The position numbers were made by a program, and so were the translations under genes. Shown here one piece after another: positions 17,815 through 26,778 of a DNA stretch of 64,000 bases (the first letter of the stretch is position 1; each line of letters begins with the position of its first letter). Source of the stretch: Pseudolysobacter sp964466115 (GTDB taxonomy: Bacteria > Pseudomonadota > Gammaproteobacteria > Xanthomonadales > Rhodanobacteraceae); contig CAYXMH010000012.1 of the NCBI GenBank assembly GCA_964466115.1, positions 1-64,000 of the forward strand, given 5' to 3'. The notes below the pieces were generated by a model, which worked only from the letters and a program-made list of their open reading frames with translations, ran no database searches and was not told the DNA's origin.

Positions 17815-20800
17815 ATGAATCAACCGAGCTTGCTGCACTTAACTTTACCCACTCCGAGTCTGCGCCGCAGTTATTGGCTGCCGGCGCACGGAACGGCCTT
17901 GGCTTTAGCGCTGGTTGAGAGCAGTCGAAAACATCAAGGGATAATCCTCGCGGTCACGCGCGATACCCATTCGGCTCATTCATTGGAATCGGACCTGCGC
18001 GTATTTGCTTGCCCGGAGCTTCCGATACTGCATTTCCCGGATTGGGAGACGTTGCCATACGATCTGTTCCCCCCTCATCCAGAAATTGTTTCGCAACGCA
18101 TAGCCACTCTTTACCGCCTACCCACCCTGGCGCGTGGCGTGCTGGTCGTGCCGATTGCCACATTGATGCAAAGACTTGCCCCATTGCGTTTTATCGGCGG
18201 CAATAGTCTGGTATTAAAACTCGGCCAATCGTTTGATTTGGCCCTCGAACAACGCCGTTTGGAGGCCGCCGGTTATCACCACGTACCGCAAGTTTCTGAA
18301 CCGGGCGATTTCGCGGTACGCGGCGCGTTAATTGATATCTACCCGATGGGCACCGCCACACCGTATCGAATCGAGTTATTCGATGAGAACATCGAATCCA
18401 TTCGCGATTTTGATCCGGAGACACAGCGATCGCTTAAAAAAACCGATTCCGTGGAATTGCTTCCGGCACGCGAATTCCCATTAAACGAAGAATCGATCAA
18501 GGCGTTTCGCCACAAATTGCGCGAACGTTTCCCGATCGATCCACGCCATTGCGCGATTTATCAAGATCTGAAGCAAGGAGCAACTCCGGCCGGCATCGAG
18601 TACTACTTGCCACTGTTTTTTGAACAAACCGCCACGCTATTCGATTATCTGGGCGAACGGGCTTTGGTCGTGATGACCGAAGGCGTGCTCGATGCAGCTG
18701 AGCAATTTTGGCAGCACACCCAGCAACGGTATGAACAACGCGCCCACGATATTGAACGCCCCATCCTGCCTGCGCAAGAGCTTTACCTAACCCCGCAGCA
18801 ATTGCGGGAGCAGTTGAATGCATCTGTGCGCGTTGAGATGGTGCCTGAGCACACAAAAACAAATGCAGTCGCATTGGCGATGTTACCGGCACCGTCACTG
18901 CCGCTTAACAAAAAAGGGGAAGCGCCTGCTGCGGAATTGCGATCGTTTCTCAATGCCTACCAAGGACGCGTGTTGATCGCAACCGAATCGGCCGGCCGAC
19001 GCGAAGCCCTGCTCGATCAGCTCAACAGCGCCGGATTAAAGCCGCAATCGCTGAGCTCGTGGCATGAATTCCTGGTGAGCGACACGCGTTTTGCCATCAC
19101 CGTGGCGCCGCTTGAAGATGGCCTGGCGCTAATCGATCCCGCTCTAACCGTCCTCACCGAACGCCAGCTCTTTGATGAACGCGTACAGCAAACGCGCCGC
19201 CGCAAACGCGCCGGCCGAGACCCCGAAAGCATCGTTCGTGATTTAGCTGATCTTGCGCTTGGTGCGCCGGTGGTCCATACCGACCACGGAGTCGGGCGTT
19301 ATCAAGGGCTTTTGAAGCTGGATATCGGCGGCGATCCCGGAGAGTTTCTCGCGATCGAGTACGCGAAAGGTGACAAACTCTACGTGCCGGTGGCGCAATT
19401 GCAATTGGTGAGCCGATATACCGGGGCCGCGCCGGAGCTTGCCCCCTTGCATTCATTGGGCGGCGAACAATGGGCGAAAATAAAACGCAAGGCCGCTGAA
19501 AAAGTACGCGATGTTGCGGCCGAATTGCTGGCTCTGTACGCAAAACGCGAAGCGCGCCCCGGGCATGCGTTTAACTACGATCGCGCCTTATACGAACAAT
19601 TCGCCGCAAGTTTCCCCTTCGAGGAAACTCCCGATCAATTAAACGCAATCGAGGCCGTAATCAGCGACCTTACTGCGGCAAAACCAATGGATCGCGTCGT
19701 CTGCGGCGATGTCGGATTCGGTAAAACCGAAGTAGCCCTGCGTGCGGCCTTCGTCGTGGCAATCGCGGGAAAACAAGTGGCCTTGCTAGTGCCAACCACC
19801 TTATTGGCGCAACAGCATTACCAGAATTTTCGCGATCGCTTCGCGGATTGGCCAATCCGGATTGAAGTATTGTCGCGATTCAAAAGCAAAAAAGAAATTC
19901 AAGCGGAAATCGAAAAACTCGCCAACGGCGGCATTGACGTCATCATCGGCACCCATCGATTGCTGCAAACCGACGTCAAATTCAAAGACCTTGGCTTGGT
20001 GATTGTCGACGAAGAGCACCGCTTCGGAGTGCGTCAAAAAGAACAGCTGAAAAAGCTGCGCGCCGAGGTGGATTTGCTGACGCTGACCGCGACGCCCATT
20101 CCACGCACGCTGAACATGTCAATGAGCGGACTGCGCGACCTAAGCATTATCGCCACGCCACCAGCGCATCGTATGGCGGTGAAGACATTTATCAGCCCCT
20201 ACGATCCAGCGATGCTGCGCGAAGCGTTCCAACGTGAGCTTGCGCGCGGCGGTCAAGTATATTTTTTGCACAACGAAGTAGAAAGCATCGAAAGAACCGC
20301 TCGCGAATTGGAACAACTGATTCCCGAAGCGCGCATCCGCATTGCCCATGGCCAGATGCCGGAGCGCGAACTGGAACAAGCCATGGGCGATTTTTACCGC
20401 CAGCGCTACAACGTGTTGGTATGCACCACCATCATCGAATCGGGAATCGACATTCCCACCGCAAACACGATTGTCATCAATCGCGCCGATCGATTCGGTT
20501 TGGCACAGCTGCATCAATTACGCGGCCGTGTCGGGCGATCGCATCATCGTGCTTACGCGTATCTGATCGTGCCTGAGCGGCGCGCTATGACCAAAGACGC
20601 CGAAAAGCGGCTTGAGGCCATCGCCGCGTTGGAAGATCTCGGAGCTGGTTTTACGCTCGCCACACACGACTTAGAAATTCGCGGCGCCGGTGAGCTACTT
20701 GGTGAAGATCAAAGCGGGCAAATACAAGAAGTCGGTTTTTCGCTATACACCGATTTGCTCGAGCGCGCAGTAAAAGCGCTTAAAGACGGCAAGACGCCGG

Positions 20801-21264
20801 ATTTCGATCTGGCCTCCGAACACGATGCCGATGTCGAGCTGCATATTCCCGCATTAATTCCCGATGATTACCTGCCCGACGTCCACACCCGTTTAACGTT
20901 GTATAAACGCATTGCCAGTGCCTGCGATGAACCGACATTGCGCGAGCTGCAGGTGGAGATGATTGATCGCTTCGGTCTATTGCCCGAGGCCGCCAAGAAC
21001 CTGTTTGCGGTCGCTGCTCTTAAATTGACGGCAACTCGATTGGGCCTGCGCAAATTGGAACTTGGCGCAACGGGTGGGCGAGCTTTATTTAAACCCAAAC
21101 CCGACATCGATCCGATGCAGGTTATCCGATTGATTCAATCTCAACCTAAAACTTACGCATTGGATGGCCAGGACAAGCTTCGATTAAAACTCCCCATGCC
21201 CGGCACTGCCGAACGCATACGCGTTGCGACTGAGTTGCTGGCGGCACTGGGAGGGTCCACCTAA
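17815..21264 (+). CDS. mfd: Transcription-repair coupling factor Mfd
   Basis: 1149 residues from the ATG at 17815, against 1148 in E. coli; an upstream in-frame TTG/ATG region would add 63 residues with no family similarity. Mfd removes stalled RNA polymerase and recruits UvrA to lesions. Visible domains: UvrB-like module at the N-terminus (about 1-330), CarD/RNA-polymerase-interacting domain (GAPVVHTDHGVGRYQGL), SF2 translocase with Walker A GDVGFGKTE and DEEH, TATPIPRTLNMS, and motif VI QLRGRVGRSHHRAYAYL, then the TRCF C-terminal domain. The Shine-Dalgarno site is weak. Complete gene. Confidence 0.97.
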   Translation: MNQPSLLHLTLPTPSLRRSYWLPAHGTALALALVESSRKHQGIILAVTRDTHSAHSLESDLRVFACPELPILHFPDWETLPYDLFPPHPEIVSQRIATLYRLPTLARGVLVVPIATLMQRLAPLRFIGGNSLVLKLGQSFDLALEQRRLEAAGYHHVPQVSEPGDFAVRGALIDIYPMGTATPYRIELFDENIESIRDFDPETQRSLKKTDSVELLPAREFPLNEESIKAFRHKLRERFPIDPRHCAIYQDLKQGATPAGIEYYLPLFFEQTATLFDYLGERALVVMTEGVLDAAEQFWQHTQQRYEQRAHDIERPILPAQELYLTPQQLREQLNASVRVEMVPEHTKTNAVALAMLPAPSLPLNKKGEAPAAELRSFLNAYQGRVLIATESAGRREALLDQLNSAGLKPQSLSSWHEFLVSDTRFAITVAPLEDGLALIDPALTVLTERQLFDERVQQTRRRKRAGRDPESIVRDLADLALGAPVVHTDHGVGRYQGLLKLDIGGDPGEFLAIEYAKGDKLYVPVAQLQLVSRYTGAAPELAPLHSLGGEQWAKIKRKAAEKVRDVAAELLALYAKREARPGHAFNYDRALYEQFAASFPFEETPDQLNAIEAVISDLTAAKPMDRVVCGDVGFGKTEVALRAAFVVAIAGKQVALLVPTTLLAQQHYQNFRDRFADWPIRIEVLSRFKSKKEIQAEIEKLANGGIDVIIGTHRLLQTDVKFKDLGLVIVDEEHRFGVRQKEQLKKLRAEVDLLTLTATPIPRTLNMSMSGLRDLSIIATPPAHRMAVKTFISPYDPAMLREAFQRELARGGQVYFLHNEVESIERTARELEQLIPEARIRIAHGQMPERELEQAMGDFYRQRYNVLVCTTIIESGIDIPTANTIVINRADRFGLAQLHQLRGRVGRSHHRAYAYLIVPERRAMTKDAEKRLEAIAALEDLGAGFTLATHDLEIRGAGELLGEDQSGQIQEVGFSLYTDLLERAVKALKDGKTPDFDLASEHDADVELHIPALIPDDYLPDVHTRLTLYKRIASACDEPTLRELQVEMIDRFGLLPEAAKNLFAVAALKLTATRLGLRKLELGATGGRALFKPKPDIDPMQVIRLIQSQPKTYALDGQDKLRLKLPMPGTAERIRVATELLAALGGST

Positions 21265-21282
21265 TTCAACATGTAGTGGTAC

Positions 21283-21945
21283 TTATTTGCTTTTCGACGC
21301 TCGCACCGCGTGAATCGCCTTCGACCGATTGCGGGTAATGACATACACCGCCGCAGGGGGGACATTCAACAGCGCAAAGCCAGCCCGCCTGGCGGACAAA
21401 CGCAATTCGCTTAACACCTCGCGCGATACCGGGCACGTCGGTCCGTAGGTAAATTGAATCAATCGGCCTTCCGGGCCTAGCACGCTAAATGCGGCTTCGA
21501 GAATTTCGCGTTGAGTCCGCCGCGACATCGATAGCAAACCAAGTCCGCTTAATACCGCGTCGGCCAGTCCGCCATCAGCGTAGCCACTCTTTTGCGCAAT
21601 CGTTTGCAATTCGCGCGCATCGCCGCAAACCACTTGCACATTGGGAAAACTGCTGTGCAGATGCTGATACAACGCCTCGTTCAATTCCAACACCAATAAA
21701 TCTTGAGCGGCGATACCGTGTTTCAGCAGCGCGCGCGTAAATACCCCGGTGCCCCCACCAAGCTCAACCACGCGCCGAGCGCCTTTCGGTAATTCCTGAA
21801 TCATCTGGCGCGCTAATTGCCGGCCCGAAGGCGAGAGCGCGGCAATCCCTAACGGGTTTTTCAACCATTGCCGAAAAAACGTCCACGCCACAGGTGTGCC
21901 TGAAGCAAAGCCGCCTTTAGAAACTTGCCGACGCGGGGAAGACAT
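21283..21945 (-). CDS. Class I SAM-dependent methyltransferase (phospholipid N-methyltransferase-like)
   Basis: 220 residues from the ATG at 21945 (an earlier TTG at 21963 is less likely). Motif I VVELGGGTGVFTRALL binds S-adenosylmethionine; LLVLELN carries the acidic residue that holds the ribose. The overall look (WLKNPLGIAALSPSGRQLARQM, GTGVFTRALL, FTYGPTCPVS) is that of PmtA-type enzymes and related rRNA dimethyltransferase-like proteins, which methylate phosphatidylethanolamine or unknown targets. Convergent with mfd, 18 bases apart. Substrate not certain. Confidence 0.82.
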   Translation of the reverse strand: MSSPRRQVSKGGFASGTPVAWTFFRQWLKNPLGIAALSPSGRQLARQMIQELPKGARRVVELGGGTGVFTRALLKHGIAAQDLLVLELNEALYQHLHSSFPNVQVVCGDARELQTIAQKSGYADGGLADAVLSGLGLLSMSRRTQREILEAAFSVLGPEGRLIQFTYGPTCPVSREVLSELRLSARRAGFALLNVPPAAVYVITRNRSKAIHAVRASKSK

Positions 21946-22087
21946 GCGGAAATCCACGAACAATATTGAGAGCTATCATAGTTCGGTATTCGCTTCGCGA
22001 CCAGTGTTTGTATCGCAACTCGAGTGATTTGAACGGAATATTTACAAATTAGTTTGAATACTCAATAAGAATCACTTTTTTTATAAC

Positions 22088-22115
22088 AAAAAGCCCTGTC
22101 AAATTTGACAGGGCT
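22088..22115 (-). terminator. Rho-independent terminator
   Basis: AGCCCTGTC and GACAGGGCT pair around AAATTT (22092-22115), and on the minus strand the stem is followed by TTTTTG. It lies 38 bases after the stop of the small gene at 22153 and should end its transcript. Confidence 0.85.
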
Positions 22116-22152
22116 CGTCGTTTGCCAAAGATCTTATAACTTTGACTTAATA

Positions 22153-22512
22153 TTAACGATATCCATCACGATGGTAGTGACGATGGCGATCGTAATGGCG
22201 ATCGTGCTCGTAATAACGCACCCGACGCACCGGACGGTCATAAACCACATAAGTGGAAGGATACGAATCGTAGTAATCATAATAAGCGGGGCCATAATAA
22301 GCCGGCGCATAACCGCCATAGACTCCTACACTGACATGGCTACCATGATAACCGCAATGGCGACAGTCGGAATAACCGACGCTGTAACCCGGACCAGAAA
22401 TACTAACGCTGCCATACGAGTGACTCCGCGCCATAGCTGCCGGAGCTAACGCCAGCGCCGACAGGGCGAATAAGCCGATAAGCAACATGCGAAAACGATG
22501 ATTGGTTGTCAT
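22153..22512 (-). CDS. Small exported Tyr/His/Arg-rich protein
   Basis: 119 residues. The ATG at 22512 follows GGAGGG with good spacing, which decides against the longer reading. A signal peptide (MTTNHRFRMLLIGLFALSAL to about residue 28) precedes a low-complexity mature chain: GSVSISGPGYSVGYSD, then YGGYAPAYYGPAYYDYY, then a basic His/Arg/Tyr tail (RHYDRHRHYHRDGYR). Similar proteins are common in proteobacteria, often annotated only as hypothetical or as virulence-factor-like. The tail may bind nucleic acid, metal or the cell surface. Own terminator downstream. No function assigned. Confidence 0.75.
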   Translation of the reverse strand: MTTNHRFRMLLIGLFALSALALAPAAMARSHSYGSVSISGPGYSVGYSDCRHCGYHGSHVSVGVYGGYAPAYYGPAYYDYYDSYPSTYVVYDRPVRRVRYYEHDRHYDRHRHYHRDGYR

Positions 22513-22580
22513 AACAAGCCCTCCTTTGAGCTTGGTGGGCATTGTGCCGTGGTGTGACTGAATCCAGACTGAAATGCCCA

Positions 22581-24725
22581 TTATCCTCCGCGCCGGCGAA
22601 TTTCCCAGCAGCGATGAATGCGCGAATTGCGGGTGAAATCAAAGGGAATCGTCTTCTGGGTGATCTCTTCAACGGCAAGATCGGGTAATTCGCCATGATC
22701 AAGCTTAAAGCGGCGGAAATTATTGGAAAATAAAATCAACCCGCCGGGAGCAAGACGCTTGGCGCAAAGGTTAAGCAATCGCACATGGTCGCGCTGCACA
22801 TCGAAGTCATCGGCTCTCTTTGAATTGGAAAACGTCGGCGGATCGACGTAAATCAATTGATATTGAGCGCTGTCTTGTTCCAACCAGCTTAGGCAATCGG
22901 CTTGAATCAGTTGATGGTCCGAATCGCGATAGCCGTTCAACGCCAAATTGCTGGCGGCCCAATCAAGATACGTGGCGGAAAGATCAACGCTGATGCTGGA
23001 TCGGGCGCCGCCGGCCGCAGCATATACGGTAAAACTCCCGGTATAGCAGAATAAATTTAAAAAGTGGCAGCCTTTCGCCAGCGCCCGCACGCGAGCGCGC
23101 AGCGGACGATGGTCGAGAAACAACCCCGTATCAAGGTAATCGAACAAGTTCACCAAGAACTGCAGTCCTCCCTCGCGCACCTCGAGAAACTCCCCACGCT
23201 GCGCCATACGTCCGTATTTCTCTCCGCCTTTTCCACGGCTGCGGGTTTTTACCGCAATGCGGTCGCGCGGAATATCAAACACCTCAGCGGCCACGCGCAC
23301 GGCTTCGCGCAAACGTGTCGCCGCCACTGATTCCGGCAAACTGGCGGGAGCGAGGTATTCTTGAAGGTGTAAATATTGCTCATACACATCGATCGCCACC
23401 GCGTACTCGGGCAGGTCCGCATCGTATGCGCGGTAGCAACTCACCCCTTCACGAGCGATCGTCTTGCGCAGGTGCTTCAGATTTTTTTCCAACCGGTTAC
23501 GCAACATTTGTGCGCCAGCGGAAAGCGGCTTCGGTTCGGGTTTAACGCGCGGTGCCGTTTCCTTGGCAAGATCAAAATTCAATAGCAGGCATTCCAAAGC
23601 GCCGTTGTAGAGTTTGTATTTTTTTTCAGCGCGCAAACCAATGGCCAGCCCAAGATCTGGAATCGAGGTGATCACACTGGCGCGCCACGTTGAAAATTCG
23701 CGCTTCAGGCAATCACCCAGACCACGGTAAAGCTCCTCCCACGAGGCATCCGCGGTCATGCGTTCACCATACGGGGGATTTACAATCAACAACCCAGGTT
23801 CAGCGCACTCGTGCGGGCGGGTAAGATGCGATAGCGATTGCCGACCCAAGTGAATGAACCCCGCAACCCCTGCCGCCTGCGCGTTGCGTTTGGCTTGCCC
23901 AAGCACAGTGGCATCGTGATCAAATCCAAAAAACAGCGGCGGGAGATCCTTCAATCCGGCACCAGCCCGCTGCGTTGCGTCATTCTGCAGTTGTTCCCAC
24001 AACGTCGCATCGTGCTGTTTCCAGCCTAAGAAACCGAAATACTCCCTCCTCAACCCTGGCGCGACATCCGCCGCCATTAGCGCAGCTTCAATCACCAACG
24101 TGCCCGAACCACACATCGGGTCCACCAACGCACCGCCGGCTGCGAATATCTCAGGCCATCCCGCGCGCAACAGCATGGCGCAGGCAAGGTTTTCCTTAAG
24201 CGGCGCGATTCCGGTACCGCTGCGGTAACCGCGCCGATGCAATGGCTCCCCTGACAAATCAATACTGAGAAAAGCCCGCTCGCGACGCACCGCGATGTTT
24301 AGCCGTATAGACGGCCGTTCCAAATCCACGCTGGGCCGTAAACCCAAGCGCTCGCGGAATTGATCGACAACCGCATCCTTTACGCGCAATGCCGTAAACT
24401 GGCTGTTGCGCAACCCATCGTTGGTGCCCACGGCGTCCACCGCAAACGTCTGCTCGGCGGAAAGATGTTGATCCCAATCAATTGAGCCCGCCGCTTGATA
24501 TAAAGCCGCCTCGCTTTCCGCTTCAAATTCCAACAACCGCAACAAAACGCGGCTGGCCAAACGAGACCATAAACAGACTCGATAACCGATTTCAAGCGAA
24601 CCGGCGAAATGCACGCCCGCGAGCGATTCATGCGGATTTAACGCACCCAGCGCCTTTAATTCGTCAACCAAAAGATATTCGATACCTTTAGGGCAAGTAG
24701 CAAAGTATATATAATCACTATTCAC
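22581..24725 (-). CDS. rlmL: Bifunctional 23S rRNA methyltransferase RlmK/RlmL
   Basis: 714 residues (E. coli 702). The N-terminal half makes m2G2445 (RlmL) and the C-terminal half m7G2069 (RlmK) in 23S rRNA. A THUMP domain (about 50-160) precedes the first methyltransferase, whose SAM site is DPMCGSGTLVIEAA and catalytic motif NPPYGERM; the second has FLNLFCYTGSFTVYAAAGG and YVDPPTFSNSKR. The fusion itself is typical of Gammaproteobacteria. GTG start at 24725 overlaps the stop of the hydrolase gene (GTGA), so this is the last gene of the trhO operon. Confidence 0.96.
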   Translation of the reverse strand: MNSDYIYFATCPKGIEYLLVDELKALGALNPHESLAGVHFAGSLEIGYRVCLWSRLASRVLLRLLEFEAESEAALYQAAGSIDWDQHLSAEQTFAVDAVGTNDGLRNSQFTALRVKDAVVDQFRERLGLRPSVDLERPSIRLNIAVRRERAFLSIDLSGEPLHRRGYRSGTGIAPLKENLACAMLLRAGWPEIFAAGGALVDPMCGSGTLVIEAALMAADVAPGLRREYFGFLGWKQHDATLWEQLQNDATQRAGAGLKDLPPLFFGFDHDATVLGQAKRNAQAAGVAGFIHLGRQSLSHLTRPHECAEPGLLIVNPPYGERMTADASWEELYRGLGDCLKREFSTWRASVITSIPDLGLAIGLRAEKKYKLYNGALECLLLNFDLAKETAPRVKPEPKPLSAGAQMLRNRLEKNLKHLRKTIAREGVSCYRAYDADLPEYAVAIDVYEQYLHLQEYLAPASLPESVAATRLREAVRVAAEVFDIPRDRIAVKTRSRGKGGEKYGRMAQRGEFLEVREGGLQFLVNLFDYLDTGLFLDHRPLRARVRALAKGCHFLNLFCYTGSFTVYAAAGGARSSISVDLSATYLDWAASNLALNGYRDSDHQLIQADCLSWLEQDSAQYQLIYVDPPTFSNSKRADDFDVQRDHVRLLNLCAKRLAPGGLILFSNNFRRFKLDHGELPDLAVEEITQKTIPFDFTRNSRIHRCWEIRRRGG

Positions 24726-25246
24726 GAAGATGCCAATAAAAACCGGGTAAGGAACAGTTCGAATTGTGTCGCAATGAAATCAACATGATTGCTTAACCGA
24801 TGAGTATCCGGTAACAAGACCAAATTGGCGTGACGCTTGCGCGCAAACGCGATCACGTTGCTAACCGGGATCAACTCATCATCCCAACCGTGCACTACAG
24901 TAGTTGGTATTGGCGCCGCATCAAAGGATTGTGCAAACCCAGGGATCGTCAACGGTAGCGCCATGAGAAACAATCCCGCACAAGGTAATTCCAGCGACAC
25001 TAATCCGGAAATAAACGCACCCATGCTGGAGCCGGCCAATATCAAGCGCTCTTTGCCACCCGCTTGTTCTTTCAATCGCAGTAAACGATTAGGGATATAT
25101 GCAACATCTTGCGTGGCATCAAGATCGCGATAATCCGGCAACGTAGTACGGAATCCCAAGCGCTGCGCAACCGCCGCCATTGCGCTGACTTTGCTGGCCA
25201 ATGGGCTGCTGTTCATGCCATGCGATAACACCACATGGCCATTCAT
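24722..25246 (-). CDS. Alpha/beta-hydrolase (small, YqiA/esterase-like)
   Basis: 174 residues from the ATG at 25246, which overlaps the trhO stop by ATGA; a longer reading would begin with TTG. Catalytic triad is readable: nucleophile Ser in AGSSMGAF, Asp in VVHGWDDELIP, His in DTHRLSNHVDF, with oxyanion strand SHGMNSSP. The small size and lack of a lid suggest a cytoplasmic esterase or thioesterase; substrate unknown. It sits between two RNA-modification genes with overlaps on both sides, so it is translationally coupled to them, though a role in RNA modification is not shown. Confidence 0.85.
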   Translation of the reverse strand: MNGHVVLSHGMNSSPLASKVSAMAAVAQRLGFRTTLPDYRDLDATQDVAYIPNRLLRLKEQAGGKERLILAGSSMGAFISGLVSLELPCAGLFLMALPLTIPGFAQSFDAAPIPTTVVHGWDDELIPVSNVIAFARKRHANLVLLPDTHRLSNHVDFIATQFELFLTRFLLASS

Positions 25247-26070
25247 GGACGAGTTTCTGCCAACGCCACGCAACGCGCACAACGCGCGCCTTCGTTATTT
25301 TCAATCGGCGTTCCGCAATTGGAACACCAATGATGCTTGCCACCCTGCTGGGTTTCGTCAACCGCAACCCGCTCATCAAACACCACGCATTCTCCACGCC
25401 AACGACTGCTTGCGGCAGGCGTTTGCGCAAGATAATTCAAGATTCCACCGCGCAATTGAAAAACATGTCGATAGCCGCGACTGATCAAATAACTAGACGC
25501 TTTTTCACAGCGGATCCCACCGGTGCAAAACATCGCGATCTTATGTTCTTGTTGCCCGGCCAGTTTGGTTTCTACAAATTCCACAAATTCAGAAAATGAA
25601 CGCGTATCTGGATCGAGTGCGCCGGGGAAAGTGCCGATGGCGACTTCGTAACGATTGCGGGCATCAATCAACAACAATTGAGGATCCTGAAGCAGCGCGT
25701 TCCATTCCCGCGGGTTTAAAAAAACGCCGGTTTTTTGCTCGACATCAAGCGCCTCCACACCCAATCGCACAATCTCTCGTTTAATGCGCACTTTAAAGCG
25801 CCGAAACGGTACGTTCCCGCACTCGGTTTGCTGCCACTGCAATAAACGCAATTGCTTATCTACGGTTAACCATTGGTGCAGCTTAGCAATGGCTTGCGCA
25901 CTGCCTGCCACCGTCGCATTGATGCCTTCCGGTGCAAGCAGCACCGTTCCGAAAAACCCATGGCTTTCGCCAAATTCGCACACACAGCGACGCCACTCTT
26001 GCAATTCACCAAGCCTGGTAAATTGATAAAACGTTGCTATTACATTGGCGCTAGCATCCTGGTTGTGCAT
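25243..26070 (-). CDS. trhO: tRNA uridine-34 hydroxylase TrhO (rhodanese family, YceA)
   Basis: 275 residues from the ATG at 26070 (an upstream TTG reading is less likely). TrhO makes 5-hydroxyuridine at the wobble position of tRNA using O2. N-terminal acylphosphatase-like domain (FFGTVLLAPEGINATVAGS), then a rhodanese domain with the active Cys in MFCTGGIRCEKASSYL. A C-terminal Cys-rich tail (WCSNCGTPIENNEGARCARC) looks like a small zinc finger and is a common extension in the family. First gene of trhO / hydrolase / rlmL, divergent from the amidase gene with 64 bases between starts. Confidence 0.93.
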   Translation of the reverse strand: MHNQDASANVIATFYQFTRLGELQEWRRCVCEFGESHGFFGTVLLAPEGINATVAGSAQAIAKLHQWLTVDKQLRLLQWQQTECGNVPFRRFKVRIKREIVRLGVEALDVEQKTGVFLNPREWNALLQDPQLLLIDARNRYEVAIGTFPGALDPDTRSFSEFVEFVETKLAGQQEHKIAMFCTGGIRCEKASSYLISRGYRHVFQLRGGILNYLAQTPAASSRWRGECVVFDERVAVDETQQGGKHHWCSNCGTPIENNEGARCARCVALAETRP

Positions 26071-26134
26071 CCGCAAATGATACCATGGCGCACAACGCCC
26101 TTCGAACAACAGCGCATTGTCTGGCCATTAATTT

Positions 26135-26707
26135 ATGTCTCAAAGCGTTATCATCCATGACTGGCCACTGCCTTACGAAACTTGCCTGGATCAGCGCACC
26201 CCCGAATCCATTGACCTCGTGGTCGTACATTCAACCGAGCTTCCCGATCTTGCAATGGCGCGCGTGTATGGTGAACGTGTTATTTACGACGCATCGCGCA
26301 CGGGAAACAGCGGTCATTACTACATCGATCGTGATGGCAGTGTGCATCGCTTCGTCGCCGATACGCGCATTGCGCACCATGTGCATGGATACAACACCCG
26401 CTCGATCGGGATTGAGATGGTCAATCTCGGCCGCTACCCCAACTGGCTGGACAGTCGCCATCAAACCATGTCTGAGCCGTATCCGGGGCCGCAAATCGGC
26501 GCACTGCTCGCGTTATTGAAATGGCTTAAACAACACTACCCCAAAATTACCGAAATAGCCGGCCACGAAGATCTGGATTTGGGCCTTGTCCCATCTAGCG
26601 ATAATCCGCACATACAGCTGCCGCGCAAACGCGATCCCGGTCCTTTGTTTCCGTGGAACCAGATCGTGCCGGCCTGCGGGTTACATAGGCTCACTCCTGC
26701 GCTTTAG
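26135..26707 (+). CDS. N-acetylmuramoyl-L-alanine amidase (Amidase_2, AmpD-like)
   Basis: 190 residues, one amidase_2 domain with no signal peptide, so cytoplasmic like AmpD. Zinc ligands are His in VVVHSTEL, His in AGHEDLDLG's neighbourhood and Asp in KRDPGPLFPW. AmpD cleaves anhydro-muropeptides during cell-wall recycling. Compared with AmpD the N-terminus is shorter and begins IIHDWPLPYE, so it may be a close relative rather than AmpD itself. Substrates HYYIDRDGSVHRFV and GYNTRSIGIEMVN are core family segments. Confidence 0.88.
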   Translation: MSQSVIIHDWPLPYETCLDQRTPESIDLVVVHSTELPDLAMARVYGERVIYDASRTGNSGHYYIDRDGSVHRFVADTRIAHHVHGYNTRSIGIEMVNLGRYPNWLDSRHQTMSEPYPGPQIGALLALLKWLKQHYPKITEIAGHEDLDLGLVPSSDNPHIQLPRKRDPGPLFPWNQIVPACGLHRLTPAL

Positions 26708-26728
26708 ACCGTCCCAAATTCGCGCGAT

Positions 26729-26756
26729 TTGTACCAATTGGCTAATTTGCTATAGT
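26729..26756 (+). promoter_or_regulatory. Predicted sigma70 promoter of the kinase gene
   Basis: TTGTAC (26729-26734) and TATAGT (26751-26756) with 16 bases between, 22 bases before the GTG start at 26779. Consensus match only. Confidence 0.5.
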
Positions 26757-26778
26757 TTACGGCAACAGGGGTGCTGCC

